Source of the DNA: G963662605 sp963662605
Lineage (GTDB): Bacteria; Bacteroidota; Ignavibacteria; Ignavibacteriales; Ignavibacteriaceae
DNA length: 64,000 nt
Reading direction: 5' to 3'
Assembly (NCBI GenBank): GCA_963662605.1
Contig: OY759785.1
Location: forward strand, 806,001 to 870,000
Position 1 is the stretch's first letter, and the number at the start of each line of letters is the position of its first letter. The notes under the pieces were generated by a model. It did not search any database. It was not told the DNA's origin and worked only from the letters and a program-made list of their open reading frames with translations. Position numbers and translations under genes: made by a program. Shown piece after piece: positions 54,058-62,305 of the stretch.

Positions 54058-54320
54058 AGCTCGTCAAACCCTCTCTTAAAATAGTCCAGGATATCCTTCG
54101 CGAGGTCTTCTTCGTCTGCGCCGTTAAATTCAAGGTGCAGTTTTGCGCCGATACCGGCCGCCAATGTCATGACGCCGATAATACTTTTCCCGTTAATACG
54201 CAATCCGTCTTTCGATATGAAAAAATCGGATTTGTATTTCGAGGCTATCTTCACAATTGTTGCCGATGGCCGTGTATGAAGGCCTGCCTTATTGATAATT
54301 TCTACCGTTTCTTCTTTCAT
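54054..54320 (-). CDS. ptsH: HPr phosphocarrier protein
   Basis: The 88-residue protein has both regulatory sites in standard positions: His15 in KAGLHTRPSATIV (phosphorylated by enzyme I) and Ser46 in NGKSIIGVMTLAA, the target of HPr kinase in bacteria that have one. The start overlaps the stop of the polyprenyl synthase gene by one base and its own stop overlaps ptsI by four. Presence of Ser46 hints at an HPr kinase elsewhere in the genome, which this window cannot show. Confidence 0.97.
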   Translation of the reverse strand: MKEETVEIINKAGLHTRPSATIVKIASKYKSDFFISKDGLRINGKSIIGVMTLAAGIGAKLHLEFNGADEEDLAKDILDYFKRGFDEL

Positions 54321-55309
54321 CAGTTCGTTCTCTTGATTAAATGATAGGCGAGGCGCTTCAGCAGCTCACGGTTATCTTCATCTTGTATTGCAGAAAGACT
54401 CTTTAGAGCCTTGTTAGTATATGAGGTGATCGCTCTGCGTGCATCATCAATAACGCCTAATTTATAATACATATTTTTGAAGAATGGAATTTCTTCCGGT
54501 GTAATTCCTTTGTTTTTTATCATGCGCTTGAAATGCGGCTTTGATTTTTTGTCGGCTTTTTCGAGTGCCTTGATGAACAGATAAGTTTTTTTGCCTTCAA
54601 TAAGATCACCACCGATGTTTTTACCGAATGATTTCTCATCGCCGGTAATATCAAGAAGATCATCCTGAATCTGGAACGCGATGCCGATATTTTTACCGAA
54701 TCCGGACAGTGCTTTTATGACTTCAGGAGAAGCACCCGCGATTTGTGCACCTATTGCACAGCAGGTTTCAAGCATGATGGCGGTTTTCTTGGTAATCATT
54801 TCGATGTACAGGGGAAGTGACACGGTGGGCAGAACCTCAAATTCCTTATCGAGACTCTGTCCTTCGCATACTTCAACGAGGCTGCGGGTAAATGTTGCGA
54901 TAACGGATTTTGCATCGCTGTTTAAATCTTTCAACAAATACTCGTATGCAATGGAAAGCAGGCTGTCGCCCGCGAGGATGGCAGTGCTCAGATCATATTT
55001 TTTGTGCAGGGTTAAATGGCCGCGCCGTTTATCGGCGTTATCCATAATATCATCGTGCGCAAGAGTGAATGTATGCAGCATCTCAATTGCAAGAGCGGCA
55101 TTATATACTTTTGAGAACGAGGTTCCCGCGGCCTTTGCCGAAAGAAGTACGAGAAACGGGCGTATTCTTTTACCCGGATTGTCGAGCAGGTAGGCTGACG
55201 GCTCATATAACGATGCCGGCTTTCTATTTGTTAAGAGCCCGGCAAGTTTCTTGTCAATGGTTTCGCGCTCTTTGTTATAAAGTTTTTTGTAGTTGTCTTC
55301 CGTAATCAA
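54320..55309 (-). CDS. Polyprenyl synthetase (trans-isoprenyl diphosphate synthase)
   Basis: The 329-residue enzyme condenses IPP with allylic diphosphates. It has GKRIRPFLVLLSA (IPP site), the first Asp-rich motif DDIMD (86-90) in TLAHDDIMDNADKRRGHLTLH, the second, DDLLD, in FQIQDDLLDITGDEKSFGKNIGGDLIEGKKT, and the basic residues between. An aromatic residue (Phe81) five places before the first motif bears on product length; FPP, GGPP or longer cannot be fixed by eye. It is encoded between fni and ptsH with overlaps on both sides. Confidence 0.95.
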   Translation of the reverse strand: MITEDNYKKLYNKERETIDKKLAGLLTNRKPASLYEPSAYLLDNPGKRIRPFLVLLSAKAAGTSFSKVYNAALAIEMLHTFTLAHDDIMDNADKRRGHLTLHKKYDLSTAILAGDSLLSIAYEYLLKDLNSDAKSVIATFTRSLVEVCEGQSLDKEFEVLPTVSLPLYIEMITKKTAIMLETCCAIGAQIAGASPEVIKALSGFGKNIGIAFQIQDDLLDITGDEKSFGKNIGGDLIEGKKTYLFIKALEKADKKSKPHFKRMIKNKGITPEEIPFFKNMYYKLGVIDDARRAITSYTNKALKSLSAIQDEDNRELLKRLAYHLIKRTN

Positions 55310-56352
55310 ACGAAGTTTTCCTTTTTGATTAAAACGCGATCGTTAAATTTGCTCAACGAATCGCATCCCGTGAGATACATAATTTTTCTGATAATGTCAA
55401 ACCATCCGGTTATTAACGATATGGTTCCTTCAATGCCGTCCTTCTGAAGTGTTTGCAGTATTATTCTGGCAGAAGCTATGTGATCGGCACCGAGAGCCAG
55501 AGCTTTGGCCGCATCAAATGCCGAATTAATACCACCCGAACCGATAAGCACGAATTTCCTGTTTTTTTTCAATCCGGCGATTTCTCTGATGCAGTACGTG
55601 GTCGGCATACCCCAGTCCCAGAACTCGGAGTTTTTCCCGTCGCCGTTCCGCAGAATTTCCACGCCGCCCCAGCTTGTACCGCCTGCACCTGCTACATCTA
55701 TGCCTTTTACCCCGGCTTCAAGAAGCTTTTTTGCATCTTTTAGAGAAATACCCGAGCCGACTTCTTTTATAATGACGGGAATGCCGATTTCCTTAACAAA
55801 CTGTTTGACGGCGGCCATTAATCCGTGCATATCTGCTTGTCCATTGTGCTGCAATAATTCCTGTAACGGATTAAGATGCACAATAAACGCATCGGATTCC
55901 AGAACGCCTGCCAATCTTTTCAACGGATCAAAATTCTTTTTCATTTCTATGATTTGTGCGACCCCGATGTTGGCGAGTAAAGGGATGTCTCCCGACGCTT
56001 TTCTGATGCTCTTAAACGCGTTATCATATTGCGTGGTTGCGATAGCAAAACGCATACTGCCGATACCCAGAGGGATGTTTAATGCTTTCGCGGTTTCTGC
56101 AAGCTGAAGATTAATGTTGTCTGCATTATCCGTCCCGCCGGTCATGCAAGAAATGATGAAAGGATAGTCGGTTCGTTTTTTTAAGAATCTAGATACAAAC
56201 GAAATTTCTTTAACATCTACTTCGGTCGTGGCGCTGTGAATAAAATCATACCGGTCGAATCCCGCGCTTTTCGTTTTAAAAGCAACGGCATCGGTCGCGC
56301 ATAATTCAAGATGCTCTTTTTTGCGGTTTTTTATTTCCTGAATTTTCGACAC
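55306..56352 (-). CDS. fni: Type 2 isopentenyl-diphosphate delta-isomerase (FMN-dependent)
   Basis: Interconverts IPP and DMAPP using reduced FMN. A GTG start at 56352 (SKIQEIKNRKKEHLELC) is proposed, since the family begins close to the RKKEHLELC motif; the frame is open for another 27 codons, a hydrophobic peptide that is unlikely to be translated. The ~348 residues include PFIISCMTGGTDNADNIN, LGIGSMRFA, LLANIGVAQ, HLNPLQELLQHNGQ, IIKEVGSGIS and KGIDVAGAGGTSW (FMN/substrate loops) and GSGGINSAFDAAKALALGAD. It is first in the fni-synthase-ptsH-ptsI operon. Confidence 0.95.
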   Translation of the reverse strand: MSKIQEIKNRKKEHLELCATDAVAFKTKSAGFDRYDFIHSATTEVDVKEISFVSRFLKKRTDYPFIISCMTGGTDNADNINLQLAETAKALNIPLGIGSMRFAIATTQYDNAFKSIRKASGDIPLLANIGVAQIIEMKKNFDPLKRLAGVLESDAFIVHLNPLQELLQHNGQADMHGLMAAVKQFVKEIGIPVIIKEVGSGISLKDAKKLLEAGVKGIDVAGAGGTSWGGVEILRNGDGKNSEFWDWGMPTTYCIREIAGLKKNRKFVLIGSGGINSAFDAAKALALGADHIASARIILQTLQKDGIEGTISLITGWFDIIRKIMYLTGCDSLSKFNDRVLIKKENFV

Positions 56353-56599
56353 TGCTGCAACACCGGTAAATGATGAATAACTAAGTAAAGTAATATAAAA
56401 TTTTATTGAGAAGAATAAAACCTTGAACACCAATATATTGCGAAAATCCGCAAAAAATGCTTTTAATAAAACGATTTATTTTTTATCTTGAATTTAAGTA
56501 CCGCTGGTTTACAAGATTTGCCGGTATGGCTCGTGAGAACACAATTCTCTTCCAATACGAATTTTAAATTTCTTGTTTTTATTCATATTAGGGTAAAGA

Positions 56600-58099
56600 A
56601 TGAATCAACTTTTTGCAAAAAAACCATTGAATGTTCTCCTGGAGGAAATGAAAGGGGAAAACCGCCTTCGTCGCATTCTCGGACCGACTGCCTTAACGGG
56701 GCTCGGGGTGGGTGCGATAATCGGGACGGGAATATTTGTATTAACCGGTGTCGCCGCACATGATAAAGCAGGTCCTGCCGTAATTCTCTCATTTGTTTTT
56801 GCCGGACTCGCATGTATTTTTGCCGCCTTGTGTTATGCGGAGTTTGCTTCTATGGTACCGGTTGCCGGATCCGCCTACACGTATGCCTACGCTACACTTG
56901 GTGAGTTGTTCGCATGGATCATCGGCTGGGATCTGATTCTTGAATACGCGGTTGCTTCTGCCACGGTTGCACACGGCTGGTCTCATTACTTTCAAAATTT
57001 TATCGGGATATTTGGAATTAATATTCCCGGCTGGCTTTCAAAATCGCCCATGGATTATGATGTGATGACCGGTCACATCGTTTCTACCGGAACGTTCATA
57101 GATCTGCCAGCCTTCATCATCGCCCTCATCATAACTGCAATATTAGTCAAAGGTATAAAAGAAAGCACCGGATTCAACACGACCATGGTTATTATCAAAC
57201 TCGCGGTTGTTCTGCTCGTTATAGTTATGGGTGCATTTTATATCAATACAGCAAACTGGCATCCGTTCGCACCGTATGGATTTACCGGAATCAGTTTCTT
57301 TGGCAAGACCATTCTTGGTGAGTCAAATGGGGCAGGTGCACCAGTCGGAGTTATAGCCGGAGCAGCGATGATATTTTTTGCGTATATCGGATTCGATTCT
57401 GTTTCAACACATGCAGAAGAAGCAAAAAATCCTCAGCGTGATGTTCCGATCGGCATTATTACATCGCTAATACTCTGCACAGTACTGTATATTGCGGTAG
57501 CTGCTGTAATTACCGGAATGGTTCCGAGTAACAAAATAAATATTGACGCACCGGTTGCGGATGCGTTCATGCAGCGCGGATTAGGCAAAGCACAATTTAT
57601 TATATCCTTGGGTGCGGTGTCGGGAATTACTTCGGTCCTTTTGGTGCTGATGCTCAGTCAGCCCAGAATATTCCTCGCAATGGCACGAGATGGATTTTTA
57701 CCTGCAAAGTTTTTTGGTGCAGTGCATGAGAAATTCAGAACGCCTTGGAAGTCAACAATACTTACCGGATTTTTTGTCGCAGTGCTCGGAGGTTTTCTCC
57801 CTCTCCGCATTCTTGCCGAATTAGTGAACATCGGGACGCTCTTCGCGTTTGTTGTGGTATGTGCCGCGGTGCTTATTATGCGTAAGACCCATCCGGAAGC
57901 TGAGCGCCCGTTCCGCTCGCCCTGGGTGCCGTTCGTTCCCATAGCCGGAATTATTACCTGCGCCATTCTTATGTTCTCGCTTCCGGTTGAAAACTGGTGG
58001 CGGCTCTTCGGATGGCTCGCAATAGGTATTGTGATCTACTTTACCTACGGCAGAAAACACAGTATCATGCATAAGATTTTGCAAAAAGAAAAGAAATAA
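56600..58099 (+). CDS. APC-family amino acid permease
   Basis: An inner-membrane secondary transporter of 499 residues with 12 expected helices. The first helix carries the substrate/Na-site motif GLGVGAIIGTGIFVLTGVAA. GPAVILSFVFAGLACIFAAL, FASMVPVAGSAYTYAYATLGE and AAMIFFAYIGFDSVSTHAEEAKNPQRDVP are typical of the cationic/YfnA-like amino acid transporter branch. The C-terminus AERPFRSPWVPFVPIAGI is also characteristic. It is monocistronic and ends at a strong terminator. Substrate unknown. Confidence 0.93.
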   Translation: MNQLFAKKPLNVLLEEMKGENRLRRILGPTALTGLGVGAIIGTGIFVLTGVAAHDKAGPAVILSFVFAGLACIFAALCYAEFASMVPVAGSAYTYAYATLGELFAWIIGWDLILEYAVASATVAHGWSHYFQNFIGIFGINIPGWLSKSPMDYDVMTGHIVSTGTFIDLPAFIIALIITAILVKGIKESTGFNTTMVIIKLAVVLLVIVMGAFYINTANWHPFAPYGFTGISFFGKTILGESNGAGAPVGVIAGAAMIFFAYIGFDSVSTHAEEAKNPQRDVPIGIITSLILCTVLYIAVAAVITGMVPSNKINIDAPVADAFMQRGLGKAQFIISLGAVSGITSVLLVLMLSQPRIFLAMARDGFLPAKFFGAVHEKFRTPWKSTILTGFFVAVLGGFLPLRILAELVNIGTLFAFVVVCAAVLIMRKTHPEAERPFRSPWVPFVPIAGIITCAILMFSLPVENWWRLFGWLAIGIVIYFTYGRKHSIMHKILQKEKK

Positions 58100-58118
58100 G
58101 TAGTAGTTAAAACTTATT

Positions 58119-58145
58119 AAAACCCCCGCTCTGCGGGGGTTTTTG
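58119..58145. terminator. Rho-independent terminator of the permease gene
   Basis: AAAACCCCCGC (58119-58129) pairs with GCGGGGGTTTT (58133-58143) around a 3-nt loop, followed by TT. It works in both directions and also faces the end of the minus-strand ATPase gene. Confidence 0.92.
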
Positions 58146-58156
58146 TTATCTGTATC

Positions 58157-59281
58157 TTAAAGTAGAAACTCTTCGATGTTGCTTGGTGTAATTACTTTGG
58201 CTGCTTTAACCGGATAGTTGCGCATAAATGTTTGCGAGAATTTCGCTTTTGATTTCGGATTCCATTTGAGCTCGTACGCGAAATAATCACCCTGCCGCTC
58301 CTCGATATAATCAATTTCCTGCTGTTGTGTCGTCCGCCAGAAATAGGGGAAGTAATCATCATCTGCATACACATTCCGTTTCATGCGCTCGCTGACAACA
58401 TAGTTCTCCCATAACGCGCCAACATCAGTACGCTGTGAAAGCAGATTGAAATTTCCGATAACCGCGTTGCGAATACCGTTATCATAAAAATAAAACTTCT
58501 TTCCTTTTTTTATCTCGTTGCGCACGTTGCGATTAATCGCGGGCAGACGGAAAATAATAAATGCTTTCTCAAGCAAATCAATATATTTTTCGACACTATT
58601 ATTGTTTGTCCCCGTTAACACGGCAAGTTCATTATAGGAGACTTCGCTCCCTATCTGCAGGGCAAGTGCTCTTACGAGCTTGTTGATGAGCGAAGGATTG
58701 CGAATAGTTTCGATAGCAAGTAAGTCTTTATACAAATAGCTGTCGGCTAATAATTTTAAAAGGGCCGCAGAATCTTGCGGCTTGGTTACAATTTCAGGAT
58801 ACGCCCCGAATATCAACCGCTGCTCACACAACCTTGACTCCTCAAGCATGTTGGTATGTTCCGTCAGTTCTTTATAGCTAAGCGGAAATAGCCGATACTC
58901 CCATTTTCTTCCCGTCAAAGCTTCTGCCGTTTTATTTGCCAATTCGAACGATGATGAACCTGTCGCTATTACCTGCACATCGGTCAAATTGTCCACGAAC
59001 AGTTTTAATATTGTTCCAATGTCGGTAATTTTTTGTGCTTCGTCAATGAAGACAATTTTATTCGAGCCAGCGATATTTCTAAGTTTGGTCGAGGTTGCAT
59101 TGCGTAGCACTTCTCTGGTATCTGATTCATCGCCATTCAACGATAATATGCCTGAGCTATAATCTTTCAATATCTGTTTTACCAGAGTCGTTTTTCCTGA
59201 CTGGCGAGGTCCATGTACAATGATTACTTTTCCGCCAAACATACGCCGGGCTATATCGGATTCAATACTTCTTTTAATCAT
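58157..59281 (-). CDS. AAA+ ATPase with DUF4143 domain
   Basis: The 374-residue protein has Walker A (VHGPRQSGKTTLV, about 23-35), Walker B (KIVFIDEAQKI), and a sensor stretch VIATGSSSFEL. A winged-helix-like segment follows (SYNELAVLTGTNNNSVEKYIDLLEKAFIIFRL), then the DUF4143 nuclease-like C-terminus: GALWENYVVSERMKR, FWRTTQQQEIDYIEER and YFAYELKWNPKSK. The E...D...ExK pattern resembles a restriction-endonuclease fold. These genes are abundant, often laterally transferred, and of unknown role. A perfect inverted repeat lies 43 bases upstream and may be an operator. Confidence 0.9.
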   Translation of the reverse strand: MIKRSIESDIARRMFGGKVIIVHGPRQSGKTTLVKQILKDYSSGILSLNGDESDTREVLRNATSTKLRNIAGSNKIVFIDEAQKITDIGTILKLFVDNLTDVQVIATGSSSFELANKTAEALTGRKWEYRLFPLSYKELTEHTNMLEESRLCEQRLIFGAYPEIVTKPQDSAALLKLLADSYLYKDLLAIETIRNPSLINKLVRALALQIGSEVSYNELAVLTGTNNNSVEKYIDLLEKAFIIFRLPAINRNVRNEIKKGKKFYFYDNGIRNAVIGNFNLLSQRTDVGALWENYVVSERMKRNVYADDDYFPYFWRTTQQQEIDYIEERQGDYFAYELKWNPKSKAKFSQTFMRNYPVKAAKVITPSNIEEFLL

Positions 59282-59323
59282 ATGTCAAAAATCCTGAATA
59301 TTTCTGCCATAAACATAATGAAA

Positions 59324-59371
59324 TGTAATCGTAATTACAAAATATTATAATAATTTGTAATTACGATTACA
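59324..59371. promoter_or_regulatory. Perfect 18-bp inverted repeat upstream of the ATPase gene
   Basis: TGTAATCGTAATTACAAA (59324-59341), then a 12-nt AT spacer, then the exact inverse TTTGTAATTACGATTACA (59354-59371). It lies in the promoter region of the DUF4143 ATPase gene, so an operator or an element end is possible. Confidence 0.6.
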
Positions 59372-59499
59372 AAAAACCATAATATTTAATGAATAAAATC
59401 ACCGAATATCATAATAAACGGTGAATTTGCTCCTAAATTTCGTTTTTTGGCTGAAATTCCACTAAGGTATCAATCTCGTACAGGTCAACTAGAAGTATA

Positions 59500-59695
59500 G
59501 AACGGCAAAGCCGTGGCAGCATAGTAGAAATGATAGATTTCCGGAAAATTGAGCTCTGTCAAGAGCGCCTCTATCATATTTGCTCGGCATCGTTCAAGCT
59601 ATCATAAATAACGTTCATATATTTGGAGCCGTGCTTCCAGACTCTATTCTATATTTTTCAAATATTTCTACTATGCTGACACGGCTTTGCCGTTC
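59500..59695. mobile_element. 196-bp MITE-like element
   Basis: Its 32-bp ends are inverted repeats with one mismatch: GAACGGCAAAGCCGTGGCAG... (59500-59531) against 59664-59695. Each end contains a smaller palindrome, ACGGC-AAA-GCCGT. The AT-rich interior has no gene. No clear target-site duplication was found. The rest of 59282-59851 has only the inverted repeat upstream of the ATPase. Confidence 0.75.
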
Positions 59696-59851
59696 CTGAT
59701 ATCACAGTTACCGCCAGCTAATTCGAAGAATAAAATGAGCGTGCGGATTTCTCCGGGACATGGAGATTTTCCTTTCCATTCCGTCTTTTGAGTAAAAATC
59801 GTATTTTGTTCACTTGAATTCTCGATTATTCATTTTGCACAGAAACGGTAA

Positions 59852-60646
59852 ATGAAATTCAGGCATATACTTTTATTGATCTTCTTGGTGTCGTCCTGCA
59901 CGTTTCCGCAGGCGCTTCAGGAAATGGTGCTCCATCTTAAAAAGATAACAGAACAAGATAAACTGAACCCCGGACAGTACATTGAACTGACAAAACGCTT
60001 CGGTAAATATGATCTGCATCCTAATACCGACTACATTCCACTTCCGGGCAAACCAGATTCACTTCCCGCAAAAGATGTTAATAGCTTTGTGTTCGGCGTT
60101 ATTGCTCATGAAGCGCTCAAAATTTCGCCAAAGGAAGCACAAATGTTTATGACTGTCATCGCAAAGGATGCTGCAAAAAACAAGAAGGCATATATAACCG
60201 GGTACTTTTGGAAAAACAGGTACTTGTTCGTTTCTCTTGCATACGATATAATGCAGGGTAAGGCGAAGTTTTACTCGCAGCGCATAAAGACTTTAAAAGA
60301 CAGTTACCTGCGCGTGGATGATGTTTTTAAAGAGAATAAAAAATACTGGAAATTCCGGCTGGCGAAAGAGCGGCTGTTCAACTGTTCGTATATGGCGGAC
60401 ACGTTGAAGAAATTCAAGTTCAGTCAGGAAGAGCAGTCCATTTTACAGAGGATGTGTGATTACAGCATATATGCAGCCTATAAGGATGGGGAGCGAATAG
60501 TGTTTGTTGTTAACGGAGTGCTGGATAATACTTCAGGATTTATCTATTCAACTGAGCCGCCGCAGAAAGAAAGTTTCAGTCCGGCTTTACACATAACAAC
60601 TCTTGAATCGGCGGGAGAAAATTTTTATTTCTATGTCTCTGATTAA
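59852..60646 (+). CDS. Exported protein of unknown function, possible lipoprotein
   Basis: The 264-residue protein begins MKFRHILLLIFLVSSC, in which VSSC fits a lipobox (Cys16); cleavage by signal peptidase I after FPQA is an alternative. The mature part is mixed alpha/beta and basic, with an Ala-His pair (FGVIAHEALKISPKEAQMF) and aromatic-rich segments (KKAYITGYFWKNRYLFVSLAY). No family was recognised. The next gene begins 14 bases before this one ends, so the two are translationally linked and probably work together at the cell envelope. Confidence 0.65.
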   Translation: MKFRHILLLIFLVSSCTFPQALQEMVLHLKKITEQDKLNPGQYIELTKRFGKYDLHPNTDYIPLPGKPDSLPAKDVNSFVFGVIAHEALKISPKEAQMFMTVIAKDAAKNKKAYITGYFWKNRYLFVSLAYDIMQGKAKFYSQRIKTLKDSYLRVDDVFKENKKYWKFRLAKERLFNCSYMADTLKKFKFSQEEQSILQRMCDYSIYAAYKDGERIVFVVNGVLDNTSGFIYSTEPPQKESFSPALHITTLESAGENFYFYVSD

Positions 60647-61055
60647 AATACATCTGATATATCTCTTACTATTTCTGGCGTTCGCTGTTTCTACAACATC
60701 GGGACAATCACATTTGATTTCGCCCGATTATCTCAAAGGGGAGTGGGCAGGTTCATTCAGTTGGAAACGGGATACCACCGGGTATCCTACAAACATTGAT
60801 TTCCGTTCACCCGGTATATGCCGGTTGTCCATTATGGAAGGCAAAGTAAATCTTGCATTGCGGGTTGAGTACTGTGATGAGTCGCAGGCTTCTTATATTG
60901 TTGATCCCGATATGTCGGATCCGAATCCGCTATTTATCAGTGCCCGTCTGACGATAACAAAACTCTCCGATTATATTTCCTGTGTTTACCGGATTTCATT
61001 CGCGTTTGAAGGGGAAGAAGAGCAGTGGAGTGGATTTCTATTTCGTATACGATAA
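60633..61055 (+). CDS. Small exported protein of unknown function
   Basis: The ATG at 60633 overlaps the end of the previous gene by 14 bases; a TTG further upstream is less likely. The 140-residue product has a signal peptide (MSLIKIHLIYLLLFLAFAVS, cleavage after TTSGQ). The mature domain is beta-rich and lipocalin-like in feel: YLKGEWAGSFSWKRD, CRLSIMEGKVNLALRVEY, ISARLTITKLSDYISCVYRISF. Two or three Cys residues could form a disulfide. No family identified. Confidence 0.65.
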   Translation: MSLIKIHLIYLLLFLAFAVSTTSGQSHLISPDYLKGEWAGSFSWKRDTTGYPTNIDFRSPGICRLSIMEGKVNLALRVEYCDESQASYIVDPDMSDPNPLFISARLTITKLSDYISCVYRISFAFEGEEEQWSGFLFRIR

Positions 61056-61093
61056 GAGGCCGATGGATACTACTATTCTGAAGAATCGCTTAT

Positions 61094-61134
61094 AAAAAAA
61101 TACGGAGAGAATCCTCATAGAAAACCCTCTCCGT
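61094..61134 (-). terminator. Terminator of the minus-strand 121-aa gene
   Basis: On the minus strand ACGGAGAG pairs with CTCTCCGT (61102-61109 with 61127-61134), followed by a run of T (the plus-strand AAAAAAA at 61094-61100). Confidence 0.65.
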
Positions 61135-61142
61135 GTCAAACA

Positions 61143-61508
61143 TTATAAAGATTCGATAATCTCTAAGGTCTGTTTAATTTTTTCTCTGTCGGTTTTACCT
61201 TTGAGTGTGGTAAACTTAACACCGACGATAGCACACTTAACACCCTTTTTCTTCTGGTCGGCACACCAACCGTTCAAAAATTTCTTTAATGCCGGTAATT
61301 CGGTTGCCGCATCAATAAGCGATTTTTTCGGCGCGTAGGTCTGGATACTGATCTGATTAGAAGCAGTAACGGTTAACGCACCTTCTTTGTTCGAAAACGA
61401 GTATTGAATCGAAGTTTCCCCAAACATGCCATACGCGAAGGCTTCCAGGTCGGGAAATTCGGCAAGCATGTCATCACTTTTGAAAATGACACTGAGAATG
61501 AATTCCAT
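61143..61508 (-). CDS. Small cytoplasmic protein of unknown function
   Basis: The 121-residue protein has no signal or membrane segment. It appears to be a compact alpha/beta domain: an N-terminal strand MEFILSVIFKSDDM, a helix ending in AYGMFGETSIQYSF, strands ALTVTASNQISIQTYA, a helix with KKFLNGWCADQKKKG, then CAIVGVKFTTL and a last helix KIKQTLEIIESL. It is monocistronic and has its own terminator. No homologous family recognised, but codon use and structure pattern support a real gene. Confidence 0.65.
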   Translation of the reverse strand: MEFILSVIFKSDDMLAEFPDLEAFAYGMFGETSIQYSFSNKEGALTVTASNQISIQTYAPKKSLIDAATELPALKKFLNGWCADQKKKGVKCAIVGVKFTTLKGKTDREKIKQTLEIIESL

Positions 61509-61759
61509 TCGGACTCCAAAAAATAAATAAATAATACACTAATAATACCGCGTTATATGCGGATTGCTTCTCTCCCGATAAACAGATTATATCAGTTGCT
61601 GTAAACAACTGCCTGTTGGCAGCCGATATTTACCGCATGTTCAGGAATTGTCCGGCATTCCGGTATCAATTAACGATGTGAGTAACACTTCTGCCGGAAC
61701 GATTAAACCCGATCCGGTTCCGGCAAAAAACTGTAAATTGTGTTCACAATATAAAATGT

Positions 61760-62305
61760 TTACTTTCCAAGTGCAATGAGATTTAGTGCACTACCTGCTT
61801 TAAACCACTCAAACTGTCGTTCGTTGAAGGTATGATTAAGAGAAATTTCTTCGGTTGTGCCGTTTGCATGCTTAATGAGGAGCAAAAACGGCTTGCCCGG
61901 GGCAAAATCTTTCAGGCCCTTAATTGACAAAGTATCATCTTCCAGAATTTTATCATAATCTGCCGGGTTGGCAAATGTTAGAGGAAGCATTCCCTGCTTT
62001 TTAAGATTTGTTTCATGAATTCGTGCGAAACTCTTAACGATAATCGCCTTACCGCCGAGGAAACGGGGCTCAAGAGCTGCGTGCTCGCGGCTCGATCCTT
62101 CGCCGTAGTTTTCATCACCGACAACAACCCAGCCGATACCTGCCGCGCTGTATTCGCGTGCGGCTTCAGGTACTGATTTTACTTCGCCGGTTTTTACATT
62201 CTTTGCTTTTCCTATCTCGCCGGAATACGCATTAACTGCGCCGATGAGCATGTTGTTTGAAATATTATCAAGATGTCCGCGATATTTCAACCATGGTCCG
62301 GCCAT
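61760..62305 (-). CDS. acnA: Aconitate hydratase, C-terminal part after a frameshift
   Basis: This frame encodes the swivelling domain 4: MAGPWLKYRGHLDNISNNMLIGAVN, GWVVVGDENYGEGSSREHAALEPRFLGGKAIIVKSFARIHETNLKKQG and LPLTFANPADYDK. The conserved SRE motif carries the catalytic Ser and substrate-binding Arg. The Met at 62305 is an internal residue of normal aconitase (TTDHISMAGPW), so this is not a separate gene. It overlaps the upstream part by 19 bases in another frame; restoring one base near 62331 joins them. Confidence 0.9.
   Translation of the reverse strand: MAGPWLKYRGHLDNISNNMLIGAVNAYSGEIGKAKNVKTGEVKSVPEAAREYSAAGIGWVVVGDENYGEGSSREHAALEPRFLGGKAIIVKSFARIHETNLKKQGMLPLTFANPADYDKILEDDTLSIKGLKDFAPGKPFLLLIKHANGTTEEISLNHTFNERQFEWFKAGSALNLIALGK

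Noticed and set aside
55505..56107. 200-codon plus-strand frame
   Set aside because: Antisense to fni, which has all its catalytic motifs; a shadow.
59500..59695. Small RNA gene instead of a mobile element
   Set aside because: The near-perfect 32-bp ends and their internal palindromes fit an element better, and no promoter or terminator was visible; not fully excluded.
61692..61725. Hairpin TGCCGGAAC...GTTCCGGCA downstream of aconitase as a terminator
   Set aside because: The A/T run lies on the wrong side for the minus-strand gene; at most a weak structure.
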